Below, piece after piece: positions 52,195-63,037 of a DNA stretch of 64,000 nt. The translations under genes were made by a program, and so were the position numbers. How positions within the stretch are numbered: position 1 is the first letter of the stretch; each line of letters opens with the position of its first letter. Below the pieces are notes generated by a model. That model saw only the letters and a list, made by a program, of their open reading frames with translations. It was not told the DNA's origin and did no database searches. The stretch spans positions 2,574,066-2,638,065 of the forward strand of contig NZ_AP027365.1 of the NCBI RefSeq assembly GCF_030295995.1, in the 5' to 3' direction. Source of the stretch: Thalassotalea hakodatensis (GTDB taxonomy: Bacteria > Pseudomonadota > Gammaproteobacteria > Enterobacterales > Alteromonadaceae).

Positions 52195-55100
52195 ATGCTA
52201 TTTCGCGCTATAAAACTGCTGATTATCGTTGTATTTTTTTCAGTTTCACTCACTCAAGTAAGTGCTGAAAGTAATCAACAGATCACGACTAAGGTTTCTT
52301 TATCCGAGGCTGAAAAACAATGGTTAATCAACAACCCAGTAGTCGTTGTTGGTGGAACTCCAGATTGGACCCCGTTCAACTTTAGTGATGTTCAAGGACA
52401 ATGGCATGGTATTGCCAAAGACTACCTTGATCTCGTTGCTCAATACACAGGGCTTAATTTTAACGTAGAAATAAACCCGTGGCATACCAACTTAGCTCTA
52501 ATTCAATCGGGTGATGTTCATATTTTAGGGTCTGTTTATAAAACCAAAGAAAGAGAGTTATTTCTAAATTTTTCAAAACCTTATTTTTTTGCATTAGATT
52601 ATTTTTTTATTAGAAAAGATTTAGAAGTATATGACTTATCAGACCTCAACGGTAAACGTGTAGCACTACCTAAAGGTTATGCACATCAAAAAATAATAAA
52701 AACACACTTCCCTCACATTAAGATTGTTGAAGTAAACACCTTCGGTGATGCCATTGACGCGGTTTTAGAAAATGAAGCGGATATGTTATATGACACATAC
52801 GGCGCTTTAATTTACACCTTAGAAAAAGAAGGAATAAATACTATTGTGCCATTTAAGTCTACACGGCATATAGGAAAAAATCCGATCCATATTGTCTCAC
52901 ATAAAGACCACCCTGAGCTTGCTAGCATCATTCAAAAAGGGCTAGATGCCATTACCGTTGAGCAACATCGGCAAATACAGCTTACTTGGTTTTCACCGCC
53001 TACGGATACTGTTCTAAAAATACCGTTAACCACTGAAGAGCAACAATGGTTGGCTGAAAATCCAACGGTAAATGTTGCAGGTAATTTCAGTTTTCCTCCT
53101 ATTGATTACACAGAACAAGGTAAACCTGTTGGCTTTGCCCATGATTTATTAACCCTGATCACTCAACGTACTGGCTTGCAATTTTCAACAATAAGTTACC
53201 CATGGACAGAGGCATTACGTAATACAAAACAGGGCAACGCACACTTACTACCAGCCATTTATCAAACCCCCAAGCGTGATGAAGATTTCATTTTTTCAGA
53301 TGAGTATTACAAATCTCTCGATTACTTTTTCTCAAAAAAATCGTTAGACATACGGAAAAATAACACGTTAGCAGGCCTGACAGTCGCAATAGTGAAAGAT
53401 CATGCAGCGAGTTCGATAATCAAAAAACAATACCCAAAATTAACGATCGTTCATAAAGAGACATTACGAGAAGCAATACAAGACGTTCAAGAAAATAAAG
53501 CAGACTTAGTTTATGATGGTTATAGCGCGATTCAATATCATATTACCAACAATGGCATTGTTAACTTTATTGCACAAAGACCAATCGCTGGCACGCAATC
53601 TACGCCGTTAAAAATGGCAACAACAAAACAAAACGGTCCGTTAATTTCCATAATCAACAAAGCCCTAGCCTCAATAACAAATGATGAACGAAACCAGCTT
53701 CTTAATAAGTGGTCATTAAGTACTACAAATAACTCAAGATTACAAAAGCTATCTTCATTAACACTTACGCTTGAAGAAAAACAATGGTTGCGTGATCATA
53801 AAACATTAAGTCTAGCGATAGATCCTAACTGGATGCCGTTTGAATCTATCAATGAACACCAGCAACATATCGGTATAGTGCCTGATTACCTTTCAATTAT
53901 CGAAGAATTACTTAATATCAAATTTAAACGACTTCCAACTAAAAACTGGCAAGAAAGCAAAACATTTCTGTTAACAAAAAAAGCAGATATTGGTACCGCC
54001 GCTAATACTTACAAACCGCTTGAACATTTACTTTTTACAGACAGTATTATCAGTAGTCCTTTTGTCATCGTGATGCAAAATGAAGAAAAATATATTGATA
54101 ACATCACCCAAATATTAAATAAGCGCATCACCCTGATTAATGACTACTTCAGTACACAAGATTTAATCGACCGATTTCCTGATAAAAACTTTCAATTAGT
54201 GGATAACGCGGCACAAGGGCTTGATGATTTGTCATCAGGTAAAACAGATGTTTTTATTGCATCGCTAGCCCAAGTAAACTATTTAATCGCAGAGCAAGGT
54301 TACAGTGGCTTACGTGTTGTCGGCAAAACTACTTACAACTTACCATTACGTTTTACCATTCAAGAAGAATTAGCACCACTGGTGCCTATTATTAATAAAG
54401 CATTAAAAAGCATCAGCACGGCAAAAAAACAACAAATAGTTGATAACTGGGGAAACAAAGAACCAATTATTCGCACTAATTACCAACTTATTTTTCTTGT
54501 TCTCATTATTGCGAGCCTAATAGTTATCATTATTTTTCTTTGGAACAGACGATTACAACAAGAAGTACTGTTGCGCACAAAAACACAGCAATCACTAAAA
54601 CAAAGTGAAAGAAACTTATCTGTTGTCATCGATAATATTCCCGTCATTGTTTTTGTTGCAGACAGGCAAAGTAACGTTTTATTAATGGCAAATAACCATG
54701 CGATTGATGAATTAAATATTGATGAAGATAACCTTGGAGCCTTCTCTAGTCATCAATTTTATCAAGGTGACATTGAGAATGTCCATGATGAGCAAGTGAC
54801 AATATCAACGTTAAAAAACAACACTATCGAGGGGTTACTTTCTGTTATTCCCATTCGGTATCAACACAAACACGCCCTGTTATATATTATTGTAAATCTG
54901 AACGAACGTGTTGTTATGGAGCGAGAGTTAGAACAAGCAAAAACTAACGCCGAAAATGCCAATAAAGCTAAATCAGAGTTCCTTGCTAATATGAGCCATG
55001 AAATTCGCACCCCAATGAACGCTATCATTGGCTTTACTGAGCTTCTCTATGAGCAAATTCAAGACAATAAATTAAAAGGCTTTGTTAAAACCATCAAGTC

Positions 55101-56385
55101 TGCTGGCAGCTCATTGTTACTGTTAATCAACGATATTTTAGACCTTTCAAAAATTGAAGCAGGTAAACTAAGCATCTCCAAAGACGTATGCAACCCACAT
55201 AATATTTTTGAAGACATCAGCCAAGTGTTTACCATGAATGTGCGCCAAAAAGGCTTAGACTTTATGCTTGAGGTTGATGAAAAAATTCCGCATTCGTTGT
55301 TACTTGATGCCACTCGCATTCGGCAAATTTTATTTAACCTCGTAGGCAATGCTGTAAAATTCACCGATACAGGCAGCATTACATTGCGCGCCACAGCTGA
55401 GAATGAAAACAGCATTCATAGCACGGTTGATTTAAGAATTGACGTTATAGACACAGGCATTGGCATACCTGCCGATACAGTCGAGCATATTTTTGAAAGT
55501 TTTCAACAGCAAGAAGGACAAAGCGTTAGAAAATATGGCGGAACCGGTTTAGGGCTAACCATTAGCAAAAGATTAACTGAGCTAATGAATGGCAAAATAT
55601 CTGTGCAAAGCCAAGTAAATAAAGGGTCGTGTTTTTCAGTTTATTTAAGAAAAGTCGATATTTGCGCGATTGAGAATAATCAACAATCAACATCGGTTAA
55701 AGCCGCTGATAAATCTATTGTATTCGATAAAGCAAAAATATTACTCGTAGATGATATTCCTGACAATCGTCATCTATTAATCGAAATATGCAAAACATTA
55801 GCAATTGAAACACATGAAGCTTGTAATGGTTTAGAAGCGGTCAACGCTGTAAAACATCAAACATTTGATTTGATTATTATGGATATCAGAATGCCTGAAA
55901 TGGATGGCTATCAAGCAGCAAATATTATTAATAAATCACACCCTAAACTGCCAATTATTGCTCTAACGGCTTCCGTCATGCGTGATGATTATGAGCGTCA
56001 GCGCCGAGAAAACTTTACCGGATATTTAAGAAAACCAGTACTAAAGCAAGAGTTAATCAATGAGTTAAAGACACATTTACCTTATCAAGAGTTATCAGCC
56101 GATAAAGAAAAATCAAGTGATAATGTATTTAGCAAATCATTATTACAGCACTTACAAGTAACCTATTTAACTAGTTGCCAGCAATTGATGCAGAATAATA
56201 ATTTGAATGAAATTTCACAATTTTCTCAAAAGCTGCAACAAACAGCCGAACATTACCAAAGCGAAGCTTTACGTCATTTTAATGCTGATCTTCAACAAGC
56301 GGTTGATAGTTTTGACGTGACAGAAATAAAAGCCTGTTTACAGCAGTTTTGCCAAATGTGCCGCATGGATGATAACCCGCAATAA
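52195..56385 (+). CDS. BvgS-like hybrid sensor kinase with three periplasmic binding domains
   Basis: 1396 residues. Signal peptide about 1-25, then three tandem SBP_bac_3 (venus-flytrap) domains, each opening with an EKQWL/EQQWL-type segment (about 38-265, 280-505, 525-755). Transmembrane helix about 767-787, a PAS-like domain (about 805-905), HisKA with FLANMSHEIRTPMNA (His 935), HATPase (LVGNAVKF, DTGIGIP, GTGLGL), and a REC domain (ILLVDDIPDN; Asp 1230 in LIIMDIRMPEMDG). The C-terminal 110 residues are helical but show no HPt His motif. It probably feeds the adjacent HD-GYP regulator. Confidence 0.92.
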   Translation: MLFRAIKLLIIVVFFSVSLTQVSAESNQQITTKVSLSEAEKQWLINNPVVVVGGTPDWTPFNFSDVQGQWHGIAKDYLDLVAQYTGLNFNVEINPWHTNLALIQSGDVHILGSVYKTKERELFLNFSKPYFFALDYFFIRKDLEVYDLSDLNGKRVALPKGYAHQKIIKTHFPHIKIVEVNTFGDAIDAVLENEADMLYDTYGALIYTLEKEGINTIVPFKSTRHIGKNPIHIVSHKDHPELASIIQKGLDAITVEQHRQIQLTWFSPPTDTVLKIPLTTEEQQWLAENPTVNVAGNFSFPPIDYTEQGKPVGFAHDLLTLITQRTGLQFSTISYPWTEALRNTKQGNAHLLPAIYQTPKRDEDFIFSDEYYKSLDYFFSKKSLDIRKNNTLAGLTVAIVKDHAASSIIKKQYPKLTIVHKETLREAIQDVQENKADLVYDGYSAIQYHITNNGIVNFIAQRPIAGTQSTPLKMATTKQNGPLISIINKALASITNDERNQLLNKWSLSTTNNSRLQKLSSLTLTLEEKQWLRDHKTLSLAIDPNWMPFESINEHQQHIGIVPDYLSIIEELLNIKFKRLPTKNWQESKTFLLTKKADIGTAANTYKPLEHLLFTDSIISSPFVIVMQNEEKYIDNITQILNKRITLINDYFSTQDLIDRFPDKNFQLVDNAAQGLDDLSSGKTDVFIASLAQVNYLIAEQGYSGLRVVGKTTYNLPLRFTIQEELAPLVPIINKALKSISTAKKQQIVDNWGNKEPIIRTNYQLIFLVLIIASLIVIIIFLWNRRLQQEVLLRTKTQQSLKQSERNLSVVIDNIPVIVFVADRQSNVLLMANNHAIDELNIDEDNLGAFSSHQFYQGDIENVHDEQVTISTLKNNTIEGLLSVIPIRYQHKHALLYIIVNLNERVVMERELEQAKTNAENANKAKSEFLANMSHEIRTPMNAIIGFTELLYEQIQDNKLKGFVKTIKSAGSSLLLLINDILDLSKIEAGKLSISKDVCNPHNIFEDISQVFTMNVRQKGLDFMLEVDEKIPHSLLLDATRIRQILFNLVGNAVKFTDTGSITLRATAENENSIHSTVDLRIDVIDTGIGIPADTVEHIFESFQQQEGQSVRKYGGTGLGLTISKRLTELMNGKISVQSQVNKGSCFSVYLRKVDICAIENNQQSTSVKAADKSIVFDKAKILLVDDIPDNRHLLIEICKTLAIETHEACNGLEAVNAVKHQTFDLIIMDIRMPEMDGYQAANIINKSHPKLPIIALTASVMRDDYERQRRENFTGYLRKPVLKQELINELKTHLPYQELSADKEKSSDNVFSKSLLQHLQVTYLTSCQQLMQNNNLNEISQFSQKLQQTAEHYQSEALRHFNADLQQAVDSFDVTEIKACLQQFCQMCRMDDNPQ

Positions 56386-56429
56386 AATAGTAAATTAACG
56401 CTTTTTCAGCTTTACCCGCAACCTGTCGG

Positions 56430-57056
56430 TTATTTTTCCTCAAATGGCAATAACAGCGTTTTCATCGCAGGACGTAACGCAAGCAAAATACCTTTTTTAT
56501 CAAGTGAAGGATTTAGTACTCTGCGCAACAATAACCCACCAATCATAGAAAACATTACCTCTATGCGTGCATCTACTTCACGCTCAGTTGCCTTTTTTAA
56601 CGCACCTCTACTTCCAACGAGTAGCTTACGCATTTCGTGTCTTGCATGTGTATCTGACTGTTGTAATAAACTTGCAATTTTATCATTGCGCGCCGCTTCC
56701 GATAACATTTCTAAATGTAAAGCCTTACTCTTCTCAGCATTAGTATGACGTTCAACGGCTTCATCTAAACTGTCAACCAAGATCGCGATGAGATCGCCTG
56801 GCTTATCGCCAAATTCTTGAAACAATGAGATCATTTCTTCCATATCTCGTTGAATAATTGACTCAATAATCGCTTCTTTACTCGCGAAATAATTATAAAT
56901 ATGACCCGCGCTCATACCGGCTGTTTTTGAAATTTCAGCCATACCTGCGCCATGATACCCCTTTCGTTTAAAACATTCAGCTGCCGCACATAACACTTGA
57001 TTTCGTCTGGTTTCAGCTAACGCAGGATCAGCATGCTTTTTAGTTTTTACGGTCAT
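56430..57056 (-). CDS. TetR-family repressor of the RND operon
   Basis: 208 residues from ATG 57056 (GGAG five bases upstream; GTG 57062 is in frame). The N-terminal HTH reads VLCAAAECFKRKGYHGAGMAEISKTAGMSAGHIYNYFASKEAI, typical of TetR regulators. The rest is the ligand domain. It lies last in the MFP-RND-TetR operon and most likely binds the palindrome upstream of the MFP gene (61451-61472), giving autoregulation of the whole operon. Confidence 0.88.
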   Translation of the reverse strand: MTVKTKKHADPALAETRRNQVLCAAAECFKRKGYHGAGMAEISKTAGMSAGHIYNYFASKEAIIESIIQRDMEEMISLFQEFGDKPGDLIAILVDSLDEAVERHTNAEKSKALHLEMLSEAARNDKIASLLQQSDTHARHEMRKLLVGSRGALKKATEREVDARIEVMFSMIGGLLLRRVLNPSLDKKGILLALRPAMKTLLLPFEEK

Positions 57057-57145
57057 AACCACTCCACACTTTTAAGTGCTTAAGTGATGCGTATTGTTCT
57101 GCATCACTTAAAACACAAACCTATAGTTAAATTTTGCAATGCAGC

Positions 57146-60100
57146 CTACGCAACATGCTTTCCTGGAAATACTCTTCTTACCAATACAAAGAACATCGGT
57201 ACAAAAATAACGACTAAAATTGAAGATGCTAAGGTTCCTCCAATGACAGAAATACCTAAAGCATTTTGCGCTCCAGACCCTGCACTAGAAGCTATTGCTA
57301 ATGGTAAAACACCGCATATAAATGCCATAGATGTCATCAAAATAGGCCTTAAACGCAATCGAACTGCATTAATAGCGGCCTCCACAAGAGGCATACCTTC
57401 ATTCATTTTATGAATAGCAAATTCAACAATGAGAATCGCATTTTTGGATGCTAACCCAATAGTTGTCAATAAACCTACTTGCAAATAAATATCGTTTGAT
57501 AAATTAGCTGTGAACGCAGCTACTGCTGCACCAAACACACCTAATGGTACAATTAACATAACCGCAGCCGGCACAGACCAACTTTCATATAGTGCCGCTA
57601 AACATAAAAACACCACTAATAATGATAATGCATATAACAATGGAGCTTGCCCACCGCTCAAACGTTCTTCATATGAAATACCTGTCCACTCAAAAGCGAT
57701 ACCAGGCGGTAGTTGTTCAACTAATCGTTCCATTTCATCCATTGCCTGCCCAGTACTATAACCAGGAGCTGCAGAGCCTTGTATTTCCATCGCTGAAAGC
57801 CCGTTATATCGCTCTAATCGTGGTGAGCCGTAGGTCCAATATGAGCGTGCAATCGCAGTGAAAGGTACCATTTTACCTTCATCGTTACGCACATACCATT
57901 GATTGATATCTTCTGGCACTATTCGCGCTTCAGCAACACCTTGTAAATACACTTTTTTTACACGTCCGCGATCAATAAAGTCATTAACATAACGACCACC
58001 CCACGCAGTAGATAAGGTATTATTAATATCAGCTTGCTTAACGCCTAACGCTTCAGCTTTCGCTAAATCAATATCAAGTTGTAACTCAGGTTTGTCTTCT
58101 AACCCATTCGGACGAACACCAGCTAAAATTGGGCTTTTTGCTGCCATACCTAAAAGCATATTTCTTGCGTCTAACAATTTTTCATGGCCTAACCCAACAC
58201 GATCTTGCAAAAACAAAGTAAAACCATTAGCTGTCCCTAATTCAACAACCGCAGGGGGTGGGAATGCAAAAACAAATGCTTCTTTGATTGTAGAAAAATA
58301 CCCCATGGCTTTTCCAGCCACCGCACCTACAGACAAGTCAGGGCGTTGACGTTCATCCCAGTGTTTAAGGTTTACAAAACCAATAGCAGCATTTTGGCCT
58401 GAACCAGCAAAACTAAACCCTGCAACACTAAAAATTGAATTAACCGCTTCAGATTGATCTTCTAAGAAATGGCGCTCCATTTTTTCTACCACGGCTAGCG
58501 TTTGTTCGGTCGTTGCACCAGCAGGTAAACTAACTTGATTAAACAAAATACCTTGATCTTCATTCGGTAAAAATGCTGAAGGTAATTGCGAGAAGATATA
58601 AATCATGCCACCAACAATTAAACCATAGCATAATAGGTAACGTTTACTTTGTTTGATCATTCGGCTTACAAAGCCTTGCGCACCGTGATTTGTTTTATCA
58701 AAACCTCTATTAAACCCGGTAAAAAATCGACCAATTAAAGAGGAGTTATTATGCACATGACTAGGTTTTAACATCGTTGCACATAATGCAGGGGTTAAAA
58801 TTAACGCCACTAGCACAGACAAACTCATGGCAGTGACTAATGTAATAGAAAACTGTCGATAAATTACCCCAGTTGAACCAGCAAAAAAGGCCATAGGAAT
58901 GAACACCGCAGATAGGACCATGGCAATACCAACCAATGCCCCTTTAATTTCATCCATTGACTTTCGTGTAGCTTCAAGAGGTGACAATTTTTCTTCTGTC
59001 ATCACTCGTTCTACGTTTTCTACCACAACAATTGCATCATCAACTAATAAACCAATAGCAAGCACCATGGCAAACATGGTTAGCGTATTTATGGAATAGC
59101 CAAAGACTTGCAAGATAGCAAAGGTACCTAACAATACCACGGGCACCGCAATTGTCGGGATCAATGTCGCACGAAAGTTTTGTAGAAAAAGATACATGAC
59201 TAGAAAAACTAAGACCACCGCTTCAATCAGCGTACTCACAACTTTTTCGATCGATAATGACACAAAAGGCGTGGTGTCATATGGAATGACACTTTCTAAC
59301 CCTTCTGGGAAAAATGGTGCTAACTCGTTCAACGCATCTTTAACCCCTTGGGCGGTATCAAGTGCATTGGCACCACTGGCAAGTTTTATACCTAAACCTG
59401 TTGCGGGGTTACCGTTAAAACGAGCCACTACACCGTAGTTTTCACCGCCAAGCTCCACGGTTGCTACATCTGATAAACGAACCACTGAACCATCTGTGTT
59501 GGTTTTAACAAAAATATCACGAAACTGTTCTGGGGTTTGTAACCGGCTTTGCGCCGTAACAGTTGCATTTAGCTGTTGTCCAGAAACCGCAGGCAACGCG
59601 CCTAACTGCCCTGCCGATACTTGCGCATTTTGCGCTTGAATTGCAGCGCTAATATCCCCTGGTGTCAATTGATATTTGTGCAGCATTTCAGGTTTAAGCC
59701 AAATACGCATTGCATATTGAGAGCCAAATAACTGAACTTCACCCACACCATTAACGCGTGAAATAATATCTTGTACATTGGATGCAACATAGTCGCCTAT
59801 GTCGATATTATTCATACTGCCGTCTTTAGATACAAAACCTAACACCATTAAGAAATTTCGTGCTGATTTTGCAACCGTCACACCTTGCCGTTGTACTTCC
59901 TCAGGTAATAAAGGTGTTGCTAACGACAACTTATTTTGCACTTGAACTTGTGCAATATCTGGATCAGTATCTGCATCAAACGTTAAGGTAAGTGTTGCTG
60001 CACCATTAGACTCTGACGTTGATGACATATATAGCAAACCATCTAAGCCCTTCATCTTTTGTTCAATAACTTGCGTTACTGTATCTTCTAGAGTACGTGC

Positions 60101-60259
60101 TGATGCACCTGGGTAAATAGCTTGTATGCTAATCGCTGGGGGTGCAATCGATGGATATTGTGCAATGGGTAGACTTTTAATGGCTAAAATACCTGCAAGC
60201 ATAACCACAATAGCAAGTACCCATGCAAAAATAGGTCTGTCGATAAAAAAGCGTGACAT
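57146..60259 (-). CDS. RND multidrug efflux transporter (HAE1, AcrB/MexB-like)
   Basis: 1037 residues, the full length of HAE1 pumps. It starts [36 protein letters not shown]. The proton-relay Asp pair is in [18 protein letters not shown], and the late [27 protein letters not shown] is intact. It should form the inner-membrane trimer with the MFP encoded upstream. No outer-membrane channel gene is in the operon, so a shared TolC is likely used. Substrates cannot be predicted. Confidence 0.95.
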   Translation of the reverse strand: MSRFFIDRPIFAWVLAIVVMLAGILAIKSLPIAQYPSIAPPAISIQAIYPGASARTLEDTVTQVIEQKMKGLDGLLYMSSTSESNGAATLTLTFDADTDPDIAQVQVQNKLSLATPLLPEEVQRQGVTVAKSARNFLMVLGFVSKDGSMNNIDIGDYVASNVQDIISRVNGVGEVQLFGSQYAMRIWLKPEMLHKYQLTPGDISAAIQAQNAQVSAGQLGALPAVSGQQLNATVTAQSRLQTPEQFRDIFVKTNTDGSVVRLSDVATVELGGENYGVVARFNGNPATGLGIKLASGANALDTAQGVKDALNELAPFFPEGLESVIPYDTTPFVSLSIEKVVSTLIEAVVLVFLVMYLFLQNFRATLIPTIAVPVVLLGTFAILQVFGYSINTLTMFAMVLAIGLLVDDAIVVVENVERVMTEEKLSPLEATRKSMDEIKGALVGIAMVLSAVFIPMAFFAGSTGVIYRQFSITLVTAMSLSVLVALILTPALCATMLKPSHVHNNSSLIGRFFTGFNRGFDKTNHGAQGFVSRMIKQSKRYLLCYGLIVGGMIYIFSQLPSAFLPNEDQGILFNQVSLPAGATTEQTLAVVEKMERHFLEDQSEAVNSIFSVAGFSFAGSGQNAAIGFVNLKHWDERQRPDLSVGAVAGKAMGYFSTIKEAFVFAFPPPAVVELGTANGFTLFLQDRVGLGHEKLLDARNMLLGMAAKSPILAGVRPNGLEDKPELQLDIDLAKAEALGVKQADINNTLSTAWGGRYVNDFIDRGRVKKVYLQGVAEARIVPEDINQWYVRNDEGKMVPFTAIARSYWTYGSPRLERYNGLSAMEIQGSAAPGYSTGQAMDEMERLVEQLPPGIAFEWTGISYEERLSGGQAPLLYALSLLVVFLCLAALYESWSVPAAVMLIVPLGVFGAAVAAFTANLSNDIYLQVGLLTTIGLASKNAILIVEFAIHKMNEGMPLVEAAINAVRLRLRPILMTSMAFICGVLPLAIASSAGSGAQNALGISVIGGTLASSILVVIFVPMFFVLVRRVFPGKHVA

Positions 60260-60271
60260 ATTACTTCTCCG

Positions 60272-61435
60272 CTAAGGTGCGCTGTTTGATGATTGTGCTG
60301 GAACAGGTTTTACAGGGGCACCACTACGTACTTTCTGTAAACCTTCTACAATAACTTTATCACCGTCTGACAAGCCTTCACTGACTAACCATTTCGACCC
60401 CATTGTTCTATCTACTACTAACACACGTGGCTCAACGGTATTTTCTTTACTCACAACGAGCGCGGTAGGTTGACCTTTTGCATTTCGGCTAATACCACGT
60501 TGTGGTGCCAATATCGCATTTTGCTTTACTCCTTCAACAATAACAGCTCGCACGTACATACCCGGCAATAATAATTTATCTGGGTTTGGGAATTCCGCAC
60601 GTAAAGAGACAGAGCCAGTGCTAGGATCTACGGTGACTTCTGAAAATTTTAACGTACCCGTATGCGCATAAGTACTACCATCTTCTAATAACAACTCGAC
60701 TGAAGAGTGTAAATCAGCATCACGGGATAATTTTCCGCTAGCAATCGCTTGCTTTAACCGTGTCAATTCATTACTTGATTGTGTTAAATCAACATAAATA
60801 GGGTCAAGTTGAGTAACCGTCGCTAATGCGACAGATTGATTTGCATTTACTAAAGCACCTGCCGTTACAGTAGACTTGCCAATTTGGCCACGGATGGGCG
60901 ATAGCACCTTGCTATAATTTAAATTAATTTGCGCCGTTTTAAGCTGTGCTTTTGTGGTTAATAAATCAGCATTAGCGCTTTTGAAAGCTGCATCGGCTTC
61001 GTCGTATTCTTGCTGACTTACCGCTTTAGTATTCAGCAAGTTTTTATAACGCTGCAATCTTGCTTTAGTATTCGCGATATTAGCCTCAGCTTTTTTAATT
61101 GCCGCTTCACTTGTGGCAACTTGTGCTTCAAAAAGTGCAGATTCAATTTGATAAAGTGCTTGCCCTTTTTCAACTTCTGCACCTTCGATAAAGAGCCTAT
61201 TTTGTATAATACCGTTTACTTGCGGACGTATTTCAGCGATTTGCGAAGCCACAACACGACCAGGCAATTCTTTGGTAAGCGTGACAGTTTTACTGTTCAA
61301 GGTAACAACACCAACAGGTATTGCTTGTACTGTGCCGGCATTTGATTGGGCCTGTTCTTCTTGCCCACAACCTGTAAAGAGGGCTGTTGTTACAACAACC
61401 GAAAAAACATAAAAAAAAGTTCTAATTCGTTGCAT
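60272..61435 (-). CDS. RND efflux membrane fusion protein (lipoprotein)
   Basis: 387 residues. Lipoprotein signal with lipobox LFTGC (Cys 23). A barrel-sandwich hybrid (about 60-95 and 185-215), a long alpha-hairpin (about 100-180, with AQVATSEAAIKKAEANIANTKARLQRYKN) and beta-barrel follow, as in AcrA/MexA. The C-terminus is Pro/Ser-rich. It precedes the RND pump gene with 12 bases between. First gene of the operon. Confidence 0.94.
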   Translation of the reverse strand: MQRIRTFFYVFSVVVTTALFTGCGQEEQAQSNAGTVQAIPVGVVTLNSKTVTLTKELPGRVVASQIAEIRPQVNGIIQNRLFIEGAEVEKGQALYQIESALFEAQVATSEAAIKKAEANIANTKARLQRYKNLLNTKAVSQQEYDEADAAFKSANADLLTTKAQLKTAQINLNYSKVLSPIRGQIGKSTVTAGALVNANQSVALATVTQLDPIYVDLTQSSNELTRLKQAIASGKLSRDADLHSSVELLLEDGSTYAHTGTLKFSEVTVDPSTGSVSLRAEFPNPDKLLLPGMYVRAVIVEGVKQNAILAPQRGISRNAKGQPTALVVSKENTVEPRVLVVDRTMGSKWLVSEGLSDGDKVIVEGLQKVRSGAPVKPVPAQSSNSAP

Positions 61436-61450
61436 GGTTTTACCTTAAAC

Positions 61451-61472
61451 TTAGAATGAACGATCATTCTAA
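61451..61472 (-). promoter_or_regulatory. TetR-type operator of the efflux operon
   Basis: TTAGAATGA (61451-61459) and TCATTCTAA (61464-61472) form a 22-bp palindrome about 16-37 bases upstream of the MFP start codon. The GAATGAnCGnTCATTC layout is typical of AcrR/TetR-family sites. Likely bound by the TetR protein at the end of the operon. Confidence 0.75.
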
Positions 61473-61545
61473 ACCAAAATCTTAAAAATAAAAACACTTC
61501 CCATGCTTTTAAATGTTTAGTTTTGTCATTATAACGCTTTAAATA

Positions 61546-61619
61546 GCAACTATATTTGGTTGCAAACCAATAGGCAATCAAATATAGTTGCAAACAACCA
61601 TGCAACTCAATATAGTTGC
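61546..61619 (+). promoter_or_regulatory. triple palindromic operator before the SatD gene
   Basis: GCAACTATATTTG (61546-61558) is the exact inverse of CAAATATAGTTGC (61579-61591). A third element GCAACTCAATATAGTTGC (61602-61619) is itself a palindrome with the same half-site. Such repeated half-sites, ending 24 bases before the start codon, look like a multi-site operator. The SatD-like protein has a C-terminal helix-turn-helix-like segment and could bind here. Confidence 0.6.
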
Positions 61620-61643
61620 CTTATAGGCAAAGTGAGGTAGTAA

Positions 61644-62282
61644 ATGATCGCAGTACTGACCGGTGACCTAGTAAATTCAAGTAAAATGTCTACGTCGATT
61701 TATACTCAAGTTGTAGACCATTTAAACGATTTACTGATAGAGTCACAAAAAACCTATCAAGCTAGTGGTGAAATATATCGTGGCGATGAGTTCCAAATAC
61801 ATTACCCTGAGCCTATTTATGCATTAAAAAGTACCCTATTAATCAAACTTGCATTGCATATCGCTCAATACGTAGATAAACCAATACAATGTACACTGTC
61901 TTTGGCATACGGCAGTTATGAAAACTATAAAGACAAGCCCAATACTTCTTCAGGCCCTGTTTATATTGCATCTGGAAGAATGTTAGCAAAAACACCTAAA
62001 GGTGATTTATCGCTAAGTGTTGAACAAACTACATCAACAGCTCAATTAAAGTTACTCACAACATTTTTGAGCCACTTGCTCAATAAATTAACAAAAACCC
62101 AAGCGGTTCTATTGTATCAATACATTGAAAGTGACTTTACTGAACATAGGAAACTAGCCAAAATAACAAACACCTCACGACAAAACATCAGTAACAGATT
62201 AGCGAATATTGGCGGGCACCTTGTCAGAGATTACATGCAGTTTATTCATCGAGAGGTTTTACAATACAAGGAATTTACATAA
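61644..62282 (+). CDS. SatD-like protein with C-terminal HTH-like segment
   Basis: 212 residues. It starts MIAVLTGDLVNSSKM, the SatD-family signature (also seen in cyclase-related stand-alone folds), with YRGDEFQIHYPEP. The last third (about 145-200) reads LTKTQAVLLYQYIESDFTEHRKLAKITNTSRQNISNRLANIGGHLV, a clear helix-turn-helix-like region. Function unknown; SatD was first linked to acid tolerance in streptococci. Its stop overlaps the start of the DUF3307 gene by one base. Confidence 0.82.
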   Translation: MIAVLTGDLVNSSKMSTSIYTQVVDHLNDLLIESQKTYQASGEIYRGDEFQIHYPEPIYALKSTLLIKLALHIAQYVDKPIQCTLSLAYGSYENYKDKPNTSSGPVYIASGRMLAKTPKGDLSLSVEQTTSTAQLKLLTTFLSHLLNKLTKTQAVLLYQYIESDFTEHRKLAKITNTSRQNISNRLANIGGHLVRDYMQFIHREVLQYKEFT

Positions 62283-63037
62283 TGGAAATATTGCTTTTAT
62301 TACTTACGGCACACTTCATTGGTGATTTTTATTTACAACCCACACACTGGATTTCTTGTCGTAATCAGCACCATTATGCCTCTAACGGGCTTAAAAAGCA
62401 TTGCTTAGTACATACGCTATTAAACACGCTTGCTCTTTTCATCCTTAACATAGCGTTCATGCCAGCGATTATAGCCATCATCGTCATTACGCTTTCTCAT
62501 GCTATCGTTGATCTGTGGAAGTCATACCGACCAAATACACTCGGGTATTTCTTACTTGATCAAGGTATTCACCTCGCCATTATTGGTTTAATTTCAGCTT
62601 ATTTAAATGAGATAACTTTATTACAGTTGCTACAATTTGCGACAGAGCAATTAACCGCAGCCAATATTATTATTGTTATGGCCTATTTAGTAGCATGTAA
62701 ACCCGCTTCCATCATTATTTCTTTAGCGCTAAAAAGACATACGGAAACATTATTAGAAACCAATAAAAATGCTCAGAGTAATAACACAGGACTTATTTCA
62801 GCTGGTGCTTGGATAGGTTATCTTGAACGCTGTTTGGCGATTTCATTTATGTTTACCGGGCAATTTATTGGTATTGGCTTTTTAGTGGCTACGAAAACCA
62901 TATTTCGCTTTGGCGACCTCACGAAAAACCATGATATGAAGCTCACAGAATATATGTTATTGGGTACGTTATTAAGTTATGCCATTGCATTTTTAATTGG
63001 TTGGAATGCCATCGAAGTATATCAATGGCTAAATTAA
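62282..63037 (+). CDS. DUF3307 membrane protein
   Basis: 251 residues. It starts with the DUF3307 signature LLTAHFIGDFYLQPTHWISCRNQHH and has seven or so hydrophobic helices, with LSHAIVDLWKSYRP and a late GAWIGYLERCLAISF motif. Known association: SatD and DUF3307 genes are frequent neighbours, and here they are translationally coupled. Function unknown. Confidence 0.87.
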   Translation: MEILLLLLTAHFIGDFYLQPTHWISCRNQHHYASNGLKKHCLVHTLLNTLALFILNIAFMPAIIAIIVITLSHAIVDLWKSYRPNTLGYFLLDQGIHLAIIGLISAYLNEITLLQLLQFATEQLTAANIIIVMAYLVACKPASIIISLALKRHTETLLETNKNAQSNNTGLISAGAWIGYLERCLAISFMFTGQFIGIGFLVATKTIFRFGDLTKNHDMKLTEYMLLGTLLSYAIAFLIGWNAIEVYQWLN

